From Modicisalibacter sp049808615 (GTDB taxonomy: Bacteria; Pseudomonadota; Gammaproteobacteria; Pseudomonadales; Halomonadaceae), in the NCBI RefSeq assembly GCF_049808615.1, contig NZ_JBNCAN010000010.1, forward strand, positions 62,001 to 126,000: a stretch of DNA of 64,000 nucleotides, in the 5' to 3' direction. Numbering within the stretch: position 1 is the stretch's first letter; each line of letters begins with the position of its first letter. Below are positions 42,067-51,458 of the stretch, one piece after another. The notes beneath the pieces were generated by a model. That model ran no database searches, had not been told where the DNA came from, and saw only the letters and a list, made by a program, of their open reading frames with translations. A program made the position numbers and the translations under genes.

Positions 42067-42684
42067 CTAGCTGCTCGAGGGGTACTCAGCCCTAAAATCT
42101 TCCATGGCCTTCAACAGGTCCAGGTAGTCAACGCCACCCGTGATCAGCCGAGTCTTGGTGGCTCGCTCGTACATCCAGACGCTCCATAGCTTCATGTGGG
42201 TTGAGGCCCCATCGAGATCCTTGGGCATCATGCCGCCCCACTCAGGATCATCAGCCATGAAATGAAGCGCCCTGTCGATTGCGCGATCCAGGTCATTCTG
42301 AGGCGAGTAGAAGTCCTCCAAACGAACCTGCTCGGCCAGGATCATGACAGCCAGCACGGGATAGTTCAGCCACTCCGCGAATCGCTCTAACACATCCCGG
42401 CCCAGGGTGGTGGCCTGGCGCCGGCCTGTTTTCAGGTGGCTCAACGTGGAGGGTGCTATGCCAAGTCTCTCGGCCAGCTCAGTGATAGAGATCCCTTCAC
42501 TTACCACCCGCTCAAAGATGATTTGAACCAGCTTGTAGCCTGGGGCGTCTGGCTCGATTTGCAGATAGTCACTCCGCGGCCCCTTAGGCTTTCCCTTCTG
42601 CCCACCCTTCGGGCCGGGGCCTGGCTTGCGCTTTCCGGCCTCAATGACCTTCTTCAGGTCGTCGTTTTCATTGTCGTGATCCAA
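42067..42684 (-). CDS. Xre-family transcriptional regulator
   Basis: A 205-residue protein. A basic, Gly/Lys/Pro-rich N-terminus (about residues 15-40) is followed by a helix-turn-helix (GISITELAERLGIAPSTLSHLKTGRRQ) and a C-terminal domain with several Trp and Met residues. The TTG start at 42684 has GGGAGAGAG upstream; a GTG at 42717 in frame is an alternative without a ribosome site. A motif resembling CGTCGTATTGTATA (10 of 14) lies on its likely -10 box, so it is a candidate for the protein that binds that motif. Confidence 0.78.
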   Translation of the reverse strand: MDHDNENDDLKKVIEAGKRKPGPGPKGGQKGKPKGPRSDYLQIEPDAPGYKLVQIIFERVVSEGISITELAERLGIAPSTLSHLKTGRRQATTLGRDVLERFAEWLNYPVLAVMILAEQVRLEDFYSPQNDLDRAIDRALHFMADDPEWGGMMPKDLDGASTHMKLWSVWMYERATKTRLITGGVDYLDLLKAMEDFRAEYPSSS

Positions 42685-42824
42685 TGCTCTCTCCCATACG
42701 CCGGAATTCGACGCCACTCACATGTAACTATACCAGATAACGTTTTCTAACGGTCCCGGGCTATCCGCAGCAGTCAGCGTAGCTGCAAGATTGCTTCGTC
42801 GTCATGATAACCCAGGAGACCGAA

Positions 42825-43178
42825 ATGCTCATTGGCCGCGTAGAGCACGACCCCAAAAAGCAGATTCAGGCCCAACTGCCTGAATCCACGATCAATCGGC
42901 TGGATCAATACCGTGAGCTGTACCAGCTCACCTTCGGCGAGAAGGTTTCGACCAGTGATCTGGTCGACCTAATGCTGAGGAACGTCATGGACAGGGACCG
43001 CGAGTTCAAGCGGTTTCTGAAGGACCAGGAGCGGAAGGAGAAGCAAGAGGCCAAGCAGCAAGGCCAGGGGGGTGAGGCCCCGGCCGGCGAGCCTCGTGAT
43101 GGTGGGGGTGAGAGAAATCACACCACAAGCGAGGAAGACCGCAAGCACGGTCAGCCAAAACAGGGCATGGGGCGCTAG
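42825..43178 (+). CDS. DUF2274-like protein
   Basis: A 117-residue protein. The first 65 residues (LIGRVEHDPKKQIQAQLPE...VSTSDLVDLMLRNVMDRDREFKRF) follow the DUF2274 pattern, whose members sit in conjugation regions next to trbI. The tail is Gln/Glu/Gly-rich. The ATG at 42825 is preferred over one at 42804 because of AGGAGA. It converges on the next gene with a 4-base stop overlap. Confidence 0.6.
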   Translation: MLIGRVEHDPKKQIQAQLPESTINRLDQYRELYQLTFGEKVSTSDLVDLMLRNVMDRDREFKRFLKDQERKEKQEAKQQGQGGEAPAGEPRDGGGERNHTTSEEDRKHGQPKQGMGR

Positions 43179-43717
43179 GTTTCACCATGCCGCATCTGGA
43201 TGACCTCACGCATTTGCTCGACCAGAGGGACCACACGGTTCCACTTGGTACGCAGCACCCGATGGTTGCCCGTATGCCAGCTACGGATCGAGGTCACGGC
43301 CTCGTCGGCGGCTACGGCGATTTGTCGTGGGGTCATCACTTCCATCCAGCGATCCACCGTTGCCTTGACCTCATCAGCGGCGACCCATGCGCCGCCCTCG
43401 ATTGCCTCATGTTCTTCCATGATCTCCTCGAGGGCGCCCTGCACTCGCTCGTAGGGGACTTTCCGAGGGGTTACGCCACCAGTCCAGGCATTGACGGATG
43501 CCACGGAAATCTTGCTGTTGAGCTTCGAGGTCAGCAGCTCGGCGATCTTGGCCAGGGTCATGCCGTACTCGTCACGCAAAGTGTTGATGCGCCGGCCCAG
43601 GTCGCTATCCGTCGAGCTGCGCTCAGCACGCCCACGGGTCGTGGGGATGCTCACTTTGATCTCGCAGCCATGCCTTTCAAGCGTATTGATCAGGTCGTTC
43701 AGGAGCGTGTCTCGCAT
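43175..43717 (-). CDS. Putative regulator with two HTH-like segments
   Basis: A 180-residue protein with two helix-turn-helix-like segments: GMTLAKIAELLTSKLNSKISVASVNAW (about residues 52-78) and MTPRQIAVAADEAVTSIRSW (about 128-147). Its start codon overlaps that of the divergent sigma-like gene (the shared CATG at 43715-43718), so its promoter lies within that gene. Confidence 0.7.
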   Translation of the reverse strand: MRDTLLNDLINTLERHGCEIKVSIPTTRGRAERSSTDSDLGRRINTLRDEYGMTLAKIAELLTSKLNSKISVASVNAWTGGVTPRKVPYERVQGALEEIMEEHEAIEGGAWVAADEVKATVDRWMEVMTPRQIAVAADEAVTSIRSWHTGNHRVLRTKWNRVVPLVEQMREVIQMRHGET

Positions 43718-44291
43718 GGCTAACCTCTTTGAATACTTGTCGAAACAACCGCCATCCGAAATGCAGCGATTGGTCGGGTGGACTGCCTCCCGTCTGCACA
43801 TACCGCGGCAATGGCAGGACGACATGCGCCAGGAAATTTACCTTGCCTGGCTTGGGCGGGAGTACGACGCCAGCTATTCCCATGATGCCATCATGAAATA
43901 CGCGGGCGAAGCCGCCTTCCTGGCCATTAGCACCTGGCGCCGGCATACCGTTCTCCCCGTCACAGTCCATAAGGCGGGTCAGGCGGACAGTGAGCCCCGT
44001 GCTGAGCAGTACGATCTGATGGCTGAGCAGATCCCTGGCTTTACCCAGGAATTCAACGACGAGATCGACACTGAGGCCTCCGTGGAGATTGAGCCCACGT
44101 CCACTGCCTCAGCCCACCTCATCGACCTTCCGAAACGCTCAGCTCGCTCAGGGCTGTCCAACGAGAACCTGCTTTCCCTTCACTGTGAAGGCCTGTCGGC
44201 TGCCGAAATCGCTGCGGCGGCTGACATGACCGAGCGCAGTGTCTACCGCAGATTGGAACGGCTGAAAAATGGAAATCGTAGTACAGTATAG
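43716..44291 (+). CDS. Sigma-factor-like regulator preceding the tra operon
   Basis: A 191-residue protein. The N-terminal part (WQDDMRQEIYLAWLGREYD) resembles sigma region 2, and the C-terminus holds a region-4-like helix-turn-helix (GLSAAEIAAAADMTERSVYRRLERL). Overall it looks like a small sigma-like or sigma-derived activator. CAGGAG precedes the ATG at 43716. It overlaps traW by 23 bases, so it leads the rightward transfer operon. Confidence 0.65.
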   Translation: MANLFEYLSKQPPSEMQRLVGWTASRLHIPRQWQDDMRQEIYLAWLGREYDASYSHDAIMKYAGEAAFLAISTWRRHTVLPVTVHKAGQADSEPRAEQYDLMAEQIPGFTQEFNDEIDTEASVEIEPTSTASAHLIDLPKRSARSGLSNENLLSLHCEGLSAAEIAAAADMTERSVYRRLERLKNGNRSTV

Positions 44292-44955
44292 TAAAATTGC
44301 AGCGCTCACGGTAGCGCTCTCAAGTACCGCCCTGGCAGCTGACCAGGACCTCGGAACCCTCGGGCCTACCTGGGAAATCGGCGAGCCAGATATGCGTCTG
44401 GCGATCGTGGCTGAGGCTCATGGCGTCGACTGGGATTCGGTCCATGAGCACCTGGCGGGGCAGGCCCAGACACACACCAACGACATCCCTGACTGGTATG
44501 TGCCCGTCGCCGAGCATACCGAAACCCATTTCGTAGACCCCTCCTACACCCTTCAAGAAGACATCGAAGCGCTGAAGCGGCAACCGGACGGCACTTACCA
44601 GTGGGGCACCATCTACGAGGCAGGCACCAAGGTTAATCCCCTGGACAAGGTGCGCCCGCAAAACTGGCTCCTCGTTGTCGACCTCCGGGTGGACAGGCAG
44701 CGCGAATTGGCCGTGGAGCTGAAGAAGCGTCATCCGGTCAACTTGACCGTCATTGTGACCGCGGGCGATCCCGGCGATTTGGCTGCTGACCTGGGGCGTG
44801 CCGTCTACTTCGCCGAGGAATGGCATTTCGACCGTTTGGGCATCACTCACACGCCATCACTGGCAGGCGTGCGAGATAGCCGTCCCGACGCCATCGAAGT
44901 GACGCATTTTGCCTACCCCTACGATGTCGAGACCCTGGAGGCCCACCTGCCATGA
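44269..44955 (+). CDS. traW: TraW, pilus assembly / mating protein
   Basis: A 228-residue periplasmic protein with a signal peptide (TVALSSTALA). TraW signatures are FVDPSYTLQEDIEAL, IYEAGTKVNPLDKV and the thioredoxin-like WLLVVDLRVDRQ. In F, TraW works with TraU and TrbC in pilus extension. Its start lies inside the end of the sigma-like gene, and an operator-like motif (44277-44290, 11 of 14) covers codons 3-7. Confidence 0.88.
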   Translation: MEIVVQYSKIAALTVALSSTALAADQDLGTLGPTWEIGEPDMRLAIVAEAHGVDWDSVHEHLAGQAQTHTNDIPDWYVPVAEHTETHFVDPSYTLQEDIEALKRQPDGTYQWGTIYEAGTKVNPLDKVRPQNWLLVVDLRVDRQRELAVELKKRHPVNLTVIVTAGDPGDLAADLGRAVYFAEEWHFDRLGITHTPSLAGVRDSRPDAIEVTHFAYPYDVETLEAHLP

Positions 44956-45959
44956 AACGAATGGTCCTTTCCGGCCTGGCTGCCCTATCCCTGGCCGCGG
45001 CCAGCTTCGCTACTGCCTCCCCTCTGACAGGCTCAGCCGCTTGCCAGGGTGAGGTGTTCAACCCGATCAACGACCCTAACTGGAACAACATGTTTCCGGT
45101 GACGGTGGCGGGCATATCCATGGGAGGTGGTTCAAACCCGCCCTTGATGCACATGGACCCTATCTGCATGTGCCCTGGCCCCTACGGTGTGGATGTCCCT
45201 GGGATTGGGATGACGTACTGGGAACCCACCTTCCTTGCTGAGGTGGCACGCACTCCCGGTTGCATGTCGACCTTGGGCGGGGTGCAAGTGCTCGAGGGGT
45301 ATGACGAGCAAACCTCGAACCAGAAGTATGGCTCCGGCCGTGACCACGGCTCCGTCACCAGGATGCAGGTTCATTGGTATATCTACCCCCTGTTCAGCGC
45401 GCTCAACATGATGAGTTCGCTCGGGTGCATGAACACCTCTGGGTTCAACCTGGCGGACCTAACCGAGGTAGACCCCACCTGGCAGGACGACACCTGGACC
45501 TCGATCGCCTTTCCTGAGTCCGCTTTGTTCGCTAACCCGGTTGGCGCTCTTTCGTGCATGCCAGACGCCGTTGCCTCAGCAGCCGGCCGACCTCTGGACA
45601 TGATGTTCTGGTGCCAGGGATCGCAAGGCGTCCTATACCCGCTGACCGGCTCCAGCCCGACACACAGCTCTCCTCAGGGGGGCAACCTGCATGTCCTCGG
45701 AAAGTACATGCAGCGGAAGACCCGGATGGCTGGTTTGCTTTCCACCATCGGGCCATGGGCCGAGTGCCAATCGGTCTATCTGCCGAACATGATCCGTAGC
45801 CAGTACAGGATCGACCCGGTTGCGCCGGTCGCGAGTAACCAAACCGCTGTTCTGGGCATGTCCGAATTTCGGTGGGGGATGATGCCGCCCGCCAACACAG
45901 CCGTCCGTACCGATTCCGCATTCCTGATCTGGGTAGGTAAGCAATGCTGCGCTCTCTGA
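44952..45959 (+). CDS. traU: TraU, mating protein
   Basis: A 335-residue Cys-rich periplasmic protein with a signal peptide (AAASFATA). TraU signatures include FNPINDPNWNNMFPVTVAGI, MHMDPICMCPGPYG and GMTYWEPTFLAEVARTPGC. TraU is required for efficient DNA transfer in F. It overlaps traW by 4 bases and trbC by 16. Confidence 0.94.
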   Translation: MKRMVLSGLAALSLAAASFATASPLTGSAACQGEVFNPINDPNWNNMFPVTVAGISMGGGSNPPLMHMDPICMCPGPYGVDVPGIGMTYWEPTFLAEVARTPGCMSTLGGVQVLEGYDEQTSNQKYGSGRDHGSVTRMQVHWYIYPLFSALNMMSSLGCMNTSGFNLADLTEVDPTWQDDTWTSIAFPESALFANPVGALSCMPDAVASAAGRPLDMMFWCQGSQGVLYPLTGSSPTHSSPQGGNLHVLGKYMQRKTRMAGLLSTIGPWAECQSVYLPNMIRSQYRIDPVAPVASNQTAVLGMSEFRWGMMPPANTAVRTDSAFLIWVGKQCCAL

Positions 45960-46918
45960 CACTCCTTGCACTGGTTCTCACCAGCTCAACAGCCCTCGGG
46001 CAAAAGACACCCGAGGAAGCCGCTCACAGCGCGTTCTCGGCTCTTCAAGGCGAGAGCGCAGCCCAACTTCCTTTCCCTGGCCAGGGAAGCGCAGAGCGAG
46101 TTCTCGAAGCCATGGGGGCAGGTAGCGCCAACGCTGCGGGGGAGGCCGCAGGGGCTGCCATGGTGGACAACATCCGCAAACCCGGCCAGACAGGCGGGAT
46201 TGCTGACCCAGAGATGGCAGCCGAATGGGAGGCCTTGCGCGGCTCGCTGGGGTTGGGTGAACAAGACCGCCTGTATTTTTTCATCTCGTTCTCAATGCCA
46301 GAAAGCATGATCCGCGGCTATGCCCTCGATGCCGCTCGGGCCGGTGGTGAGCTGGTGCTCCGGGGGGTAGAGCCAGGGATGGACCTCAGGCAATTCACCA
46401 TGGAGCGGCTGCTGAAGGTGCTGCGTCCAGGCGGGATGACTGCACCGATCCAGATAGATCCCCGTCTGTTTGACACCTATGCGGTCGACAGCGTGCCAAC
46501 CATCGTGCTCGCAAAAGAAGACCCGATGGGGGTTTGCCAAACCGCAGAGCCCAGGACAGGGGAGATCAATGGCCAGACATTCGACTACAAAGCCTGCCCG
46601 GAGGCGGCCCCAGACACCTACTGGAAGGTCGAAGGGTCAGTGACGGCCCTATATGCCCTAGAGGAGTTCCAAGACCGCGGGGCCAGCAATGCAGCCGTTT
46701 ACATCGATGCCTTGAAGGGCGAAGGGGCACTCAGCGCGTCCGAGCAGCCAGGTATCGGCTCAGAGCGGTGGGAATCACTCACCGATGACCTAGCTGAGCG
46801 CAACGCGGAACGCCTCAAGGAGCGGTACGAAGGCTCAGATCGTGAAGTTTACGACACGCCAATGGGGCCAGCCGTGGGGCCGAAGGGACAGAACACTGAC
46901 CATCTCTGGGAGGAATAG
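45944..46918 (+). CDS. trbC: TrbC, F-type pilus assembly protein
   Basis: A 324-residue periplasmic protein with signal peptide. TrbC signatures are FISFSMPESMIRGYALDAARAGG, ELVLRGVEPGMDLRQF and DPRLFDTYAVDSVPTIVL. It acts with TraW and TraU. It is longer than F TrbC (212), mainly through an Ala/Gly-rich N-terminal region. Confidence 0.92.
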   Translation: MLRSLTLLALVLTSSTALGQKTPEEAAHSAFSALQGESAAQLPFPGQGSAERVLEAMGAGSANAAGEAAGAAMVDNIRKPGQTGGIADPEMAAEWEALRGSLGLGEQDRLYFFISFSMPESMIRGYALDAARAGGELVLRGVEPGMDLRQFTMERLLKVLRPGGMTAPIQIDPRLFDTYAVDSVPTIVLAKEDPMGVCQTAEPRTGEINGQTFDYKACPEAAPDTYWKVEGSVTALYALEEFQDRGASNAAVYIDALKGEGALSASEQPGIGSERWESLTDDLAERNAERLKERYEGSDREVYDTPMGPAVGPKGQNTDHLWEE

Positions 46919-46919
46919 C

Positions 46920-48242
46920 ATGCCGAAGGGCGTTCATCTGAAACAGCTCTTCACGGGGGTCGCCATGGCGGCCCTCGTGCCATTGAGCACTAGCGCGATA
47001 GCAGGGCCGAGTGAATCGGGCATGAGCGCAGGGGGCGCCTGGGCAAAAGACTTCGACCCGGGCAAGAGTTTCCAGTCGGCCACTTCAGCACTAGGCCTGA
47101 AAGACACCAAGACCTCGGGAGAGCTGGGGGGCGAGGTTGGGCTACAGGTCAAGCAACAGCAACAGCGAAATTTCCGTTGCCGTGACGGCGCTCGACTGAC
47201 GGCGGGTGGTATCCGGGTCAATATCGAAGAGTGTCAGCAATCCGATGACGGTGACTTGCAGAGGCTGCGAGTCGCCGTTTGTGATGCCCTGACGCAAGGC
47301 ATCCGGTGCAGCGACGATCGCTATACACAGACCCGAGAAGTCCCGCTAGGGGGGGAGGCTGCGTTCAGCGGCGGCGATCTCTACGGCGCATACCGAGTCG
47401 AGGCTGAATGCGCTGGAGCCTCCTGTGTGATGACGATGCACCAGCTCCACGGCGATGCCTGGGGCGGCAATAACATGCGGCAACAAGGGAATGATCGAGT
47501 CGATCAAGATCCCAATCACCCTTCCAACACCATCGCGGATGTCCGGGACAATCCGACATTCGATCAGGGCAGTCAGTATGCAGAGGACCGCTCAAAGTGT
47601 CTGGGGGGACAGATCAACCAGCTGTTCAGCGAAGGCGATATTCCAGTTTCATGTGATCCTGAAGACCCTAGAACGATTGACTTCCTTGACATCGACGGAG
47701 GGGGACAGTGTGAGCCAGATCGGATCACAACAGAGACCTGTACCGTCGACATCCCTACTCGACTCGTAACTTGTGAGCCGGAATCAAAAACGTGCGACGT
47801 ACAGCGTGAGACGGCGCAGTTTACTTGTGAGCGTAAACTTCAAGTTCAGCAAGTCGGTAGTGAGGCCTGTACGCCTGGACAGGTTGTTTACCAATGGCGG
47901 CCTTACTCCCATCTGTATCGGAGATTCGTTTGCCAGGCTTGTCACCACCCATTCAACTGTCTCGTCTACCAGTTTAATCAGAACGGAAACGGCTGGCGGT
48001 CATCCTTCCGATTTGAATACTCTCGTGTCTTGGGGTGGCACCACCCAGAGCTGATGCCAGGTGCCCCGTCTGGATATTACATAAGGCAAACGTGTAGCAA
48101 TGGACGCTGCACCATTCACTATCGGCGGACCCCAAGTGATAGCACAAAGAAATATAACTATGACGAAGCGGCGCCGATTTTTCAGGACACCGTGACTGAA
48201 AATTGTGATGCCTTTGAGCAACGTCGACCGGAGACAAACTGA
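46920..48242 (+). CDS. TraN-like Cys-rich protein (first of two)
   Basis: A 440-residue exported protein with a signal peptide (STSAIA) and more than 20 cysteines, including CDVQRETAQFTCERKL near residue 300. It resembles the N-terminal part of TraN mating-pair stabilisation proteins, with the C-terminal part encoded by the next gene. Base composition becomes clearly more AT-rich from about 47,700 on. Confidence 0.75.
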   Translation: MPKGVHLKQLFTGVAMAALVPLSTSAIAGPSESGMSAGGAWAKDFDPGKSFQSATSALGLKDTKTSGELGGEVGLQVKQQQQRNFRCRDGARLTAGGIRVNIEECQQSDDGDLQRLRVAVCDALTQGIRCSDDRYTQTREVPLGGEAAFSGGDLYGAYRVEAECAGASCVMTMHQLHGDAWGGNNMRQQGNDRVDQDPNHPSNTIADVRDNPTFDQGSQYAEDRSKCLGGQINQLFSEGDIPVSCDPEDPRTIDFLDIDGGGQCEPDRITTETCTVDIPTRLVTCEPESKTCDVQRETAQFTCERKLQVQQVGSEACTPGQVVYQWRPYSHLYRRFVCQACHHPFNCLVYQFNQNGNGWRSSFRFEYSRVLGWHHPELMPGAPSGYYIRQTCSNGRCTIHYRRTPSDSTKKYNYDEAAPIFQDTVTENCDAFEQRRPETN

Positions 48243-50467
48243 TGCTGTACGCGATCAGAGCGCTCGCGCTAATGGCTATGGTGATTGTCACTGGTAATGC
48301 AAGCGCACAAAATCTCAATGACTATGCGGAATGTTATCGGGCAGGGGAGGTGTGTGTAGACAATGCACCTCGCCAGATTAACGGCCATACAGTGCATCGG
48401 ACCTGTTGGCGATACTCTGTCACGTATATGTGCTACGGAGACCCCTATAGCAATAGCTGCAACCTTGACGCACTGAACAACAGTGATGAATGGGAGCTGG
48501 TCAATACCTTTGACGAGACATACCCAGGAACCTTCACACAATACTCAAATATATTGCCTGACAGCTGGAAGGAGGAGTGGCAGAAAAGTGAATCGACCTG
48601 TAATGCTGACACCTCTTACGGGTGCGGACCTGACATAAGTAGCGAAGATATACTAGATGATTCTGGTAATGTGATCGGTCAACGAGTCAGGAAGCGGTGC
48701 TATATAGGTGAAACTCCGCGGTGCAACAATGACCCGAATTGCAGCATTACCGAGTACGAATGCACAAAGGAGCAAGATGGCCTCTGCGTCAGACAAGAGC
48801 AGACATACTCCTGCCGCGAGGAAGGAAAGTGTGATCCCAGCTCCTACGAGGTGATGCCTGAGGTAAGCGATGATGAGGGTGCTTTCTCAGATGCTATAGC
48901 CGCAGCTGGTGTTATGGACATGATTGCGGCGGAAGGCGGCTTGGATGACAACATGCGCATCTTTTCCGGCTTCAAGCGTGAGTGCAAAGCTATTACAAGT
49001 GATTTCCGTCGCATGATGGAATTCAATGCAACGGTTGGAACCGCGCTTGCTACTTTTTACGGTGGCCCATTGGGCGCAGTTCTAGCAGGCACTGCGGCTG
49101 CTGATATTCTCAATGCTATCGAGCACATGGAATGTTGTCAGGATGATCCTGAGGATGTCGTACTCACTAGCTCCTTCATCTCCATGGCCACAGGTGTCGG
49201 CGCGGATTACTGCGACCTTGAGGATGTTGAGCTGGCAGCAGCCAGGATGGCCAAAAGAGCTGTCCAGGTAACGCCTGGGTTTGTTCCGACAAATAACACG
49301 CTTTGCACGATTGCAAACTATGTCTACAACGCCCCTGCCAAGGGGGATATGGCGTATGCGAAGCAAATATGTTCACACTGGACTAGGCCTTGGTCTCTGG
49401 CGAATACTCAAACCCAGGTGGATGAATATCAGCGCTGGTGTGAATTTGATTCCATGCTGGCACGAATAATTCAGGAGCAAGGGCGAGAGCAACTAGCACA
49501 GCTTGCAGCTCAAAATGCAGGGGGTGCTGAGACAAAAACTGCACGCTTCCCTTTCTACCAGTCCTCGGGAGGATGGACAAACGAGCTGAATGTGAACGGG
49601 AACCGCGTGAGGTTCTGGAAATGGAAGGAAGAGTGTTCAACTGAAGAGGGTTATACCAACTCCATGCTGGCTGGCTATGACTGTCCATCAAGCCCAGACA
49701 TATATGCAGCAGTCTGCTCAGAGGACACATGCGGGAGCCCACCCGACCATCCTGTATATGGCTTCAGCCCAGGCTGGGAGACACATCGCCTAGCAGCTGA
49801 GGACCACCACGTTCGTGCGATCAACCGCTATTCAGTAGTGGAAGGTGGCTGCTTCGATGATGGTTCTTGCGAATACGATGTTCATGCCTGGAAGGCAGGG
49901 GCTGGAGGGCAAATGCGTGTGCCCATTGATATGAAATGGCCCATCAACTTTCCGAATACAGGATGGGGTGAATTTTCATGGGCGCACAACAATGTCCATT
50001 TTGAGGCGTATACAAATCCGCTCGGCACAGACAGTCCAACTCGAGGACTTCGCATGTGCATTGGGTCATCTTACCAATGTCGGTATAACTCAGGATGGAC
50101 AGAGGTAGATATTAGTAACAACATCAGCGACATGAACAACTATGTCAATAGCACGCCGCCTGTCACACTCACGGGGGGTTGCACTGACAGTGAGTGTGAA
50201 TTCCGAGCTACCGTGGAGGTGAATTTGACGGCAAAGCCTTGGTATACCTACTCGGAGAAGAAGTATGAACCGTGCATGCTCGAGGTTCTGGGAAGCTGTG
50301 TGGCCGAGGCATCTACAACCTACGACCGCCAGTACAAACCAGACTGCTCAGGATTCACCATTGACGAATTCCTTGCGCTAGACCTTGGCGACATGGATTT
50401 CTCTGAATATGTCGAAACTTTGTCTGAAAAAGCTAAAGCGGAGTTCAATCAGACATGGGCAAACTAA
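48242..50467 (+). CDS. traN: TraN-like mating-pair stabilisation protein (second of two)
   Basis: A 741-residue exported Cys-rich protein with a signal peptide (VTGNASA). The block CEFDSMLARIIQEQGREQL near residue 400 is the TraN C-terminal signature; ECC...ADYC upstream of it also fits. TraN sits in the outer membrane and binds the recipient. The start overlaps the previous stop by one base. The last 330 residues, with many aromatic and Cys residues, are unlike F TraN. The gene is AT-rich compared with its neighbours to the left. Confidence 0.85.
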   Translation: MLYAIRALALMAMVIVTGNASAQNLNDYAECYRAGEVCVDNAPRQINGHTVHRTCWRYSVTYMCYGDPYSNSCNLDALNNSDEWELVNTFDETYPGTFTQYSNILPDSWKEEWQKSESTCNADTSYGCGPDISSEDILDDSGNVIGQRVRKRCYIGETPRCNNDPNCSITEYECTKEQDGLCVRQEQTYSCREEGKCDPSSYEVMPEVSDDEGAFSDAIAAAGVMDMIAAEGGLDDNMRIFSGFKRECKAITSDFRRMMEFNATVGTALATFYGGPLGAVLAGTAAADILNAIEHMECCQDDPEDVVLTSSFISMATGVGADYCDLEDVELAAARMAKRAVQVTPGFVPTNNTLCTIANYVYNAPAKGDMAYAKQICSHWTRPWSLANTQTQVDEYQRWCEFDSMLARIIQEQGREQLAQLAAQNAGGAETKTARFPFYQSSGGWTNELNVNGNRVRFWKWKEECSTEEGYTNSMLAGYDCPSSPDIYAAVCSEDTCGSPPDHPVYGFSPGWETHRLAAEDHHVRAINRYSVVEGGCFDDGSCEYDVHAWKAGAGGQMRVPIDMKWPINFPNTGWGEFSWAHNNVHFEAYTNPLGTDSPTRGLRMCIGSSYQCRYNSGWTEVDISNNISDMNNYVNSTPPVTLTGGCTDSECEFRATVEVNLTAKPWYTYSEKKYEPCMLEVLGSCVAEASTTYDRQYKPDCSGFTIDEFLALDLGDMDFSEYVETLSEKAKAEFNQTWAN

Positions 50468-51045
50468 CCAAGCGAGTTATTACCTGCTTTGGCTTGGCTC
50501 TAGCTTCTACGGGCTCCTACGGGAGCCCGATAGACAGAATAACTGATCAAGCTAATGCCTTGGCTTCAGGCAGTGCTTCATCCAAGGAGGTCGTCCAGAA
50601 TGCTGGCCAAAAACCATTCCGATTTACCCCAAACAACGGATATGTTGGTCTGGAAACCAAGCTAGATATAGCTGTGACATATACCTCATTTGAACATGGC
50701 GGGCGGAATGTTCGGCAAGTCGAGAAGGCAGTTGTAGACTGGGGCGATGGCTCCTCTATCACTACTGTGACGCCTGGGACGCCTGCGTTTCATACCTACG
50801 GGCATCGAACAAAAGAAGGCTCTATAACGCCTAATGGGAGCGTAGTTTACACAGGCCGAATAACCTTTGTCACAACATCTGGAGATGCCTACACCGAAAG
50901 ATTCCAATACAGCATGTGGAATACCTTTCTTGACTCTCTCGTTCCTGGAGGGCGCGTCCTACCAAACACTATGCTACCAAGCGTGGGTGGGGCTGGCAGT
51001 CGAGACAAACTTCCAAGCGGATACTATGACAGGAACAGCAAATGA
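50455..51045 (+). CDS. Exported protein with PKD-like motif
   Basis: A 196-residue protein with a signal peptide (STGSYG). The segment VEKAVVDWGDGSSITTV, followed by AFHTYGH, resembles the PKD/Ig-like fold signature (WGDGS...H.Y). It is probably a beta-sandwich periplasmic or surface protein. It overlaps the TraN-like gene by 13 bases, so it likely works with it. Confidence 0.7.
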   Translation: MGKLTKRVITCFGLALASTGSYGSPIDRITDQANALASGSASSKEVVQNAGQKPFRFTPNNGYVGLETKLDIAVTYTSFEHGGRNVRQVEKAVVDWGDGSSITTVTPGTPAFHTYGHRTKEGSITPNGSVVYTGRITFVTTSGDAYTERFQYSMWNTFLDSLVPGGRVLPNTMLPSVGGAGSRDKLPSGYYDRNSK

Positions 51046-51458
51046 TGAGCCTAAGAGATTCAGCATCTATGACGGCATTCATAGCGTTGCTTATTTCAGC
51101 AAGTACATACGCCCAACAGCCGGAAGGGGAAAGCAATCGTCTTTATGGTGGCCCTGACTCTGGAGGAATAGCGAATAAATCGATCATTACCTATGATGCG
51201 GTTGAGTGGCAGACGGCATGGTTCGAGAACCTTGGTGGCCAACCCCCTCACGAGCTGCCCCATGGCCATATTGGGGTGCTTGTTTTCGCTGCCTACCCAG
51301 GGCACCTGATCAGCCTTCATAGTACCGATCCCTCAGCGACACCAACGATCCGCTGTCACCAAGCCCCGCTACCGGATTCAAAGAGCCATATTGCTCCTGC
51401 CTCATGGGCAGCCGGGATCTTCAAGGCTGATGATGTGATTTTGGAGGATTGCCCATGA
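51042..51458 (+). CDS. Exported hypothetical protein
   Basis: A 138-residue protein with a signal peptide (SASTYA) and two Cys (IRCHQAP, LEDC) near the C-terminus. It overlaps both neighbours by 4 bases and is part of the transfer operon. No family was recognised. Confidence 0.65.
   Translation: MMSLRDSASMTAFIALLISASTYAQQPEGESNRLYGGPDSGGIANKSIITYDAVEWQTAWFENLGGQPPHELPHGHIGVLVFAAYPGHLISLHSTDPSATPTIRCHQAPLPDSKSHIAPASWAAGIFKADDVILEDCP

Noticed and set aside
41839..42189. A 116-codon plus-strand open frame
   Set aside because: Its 3' third is antisense to the Xre-like gene and the ribosome site is poor; the N-terminal part has no recognised motif.
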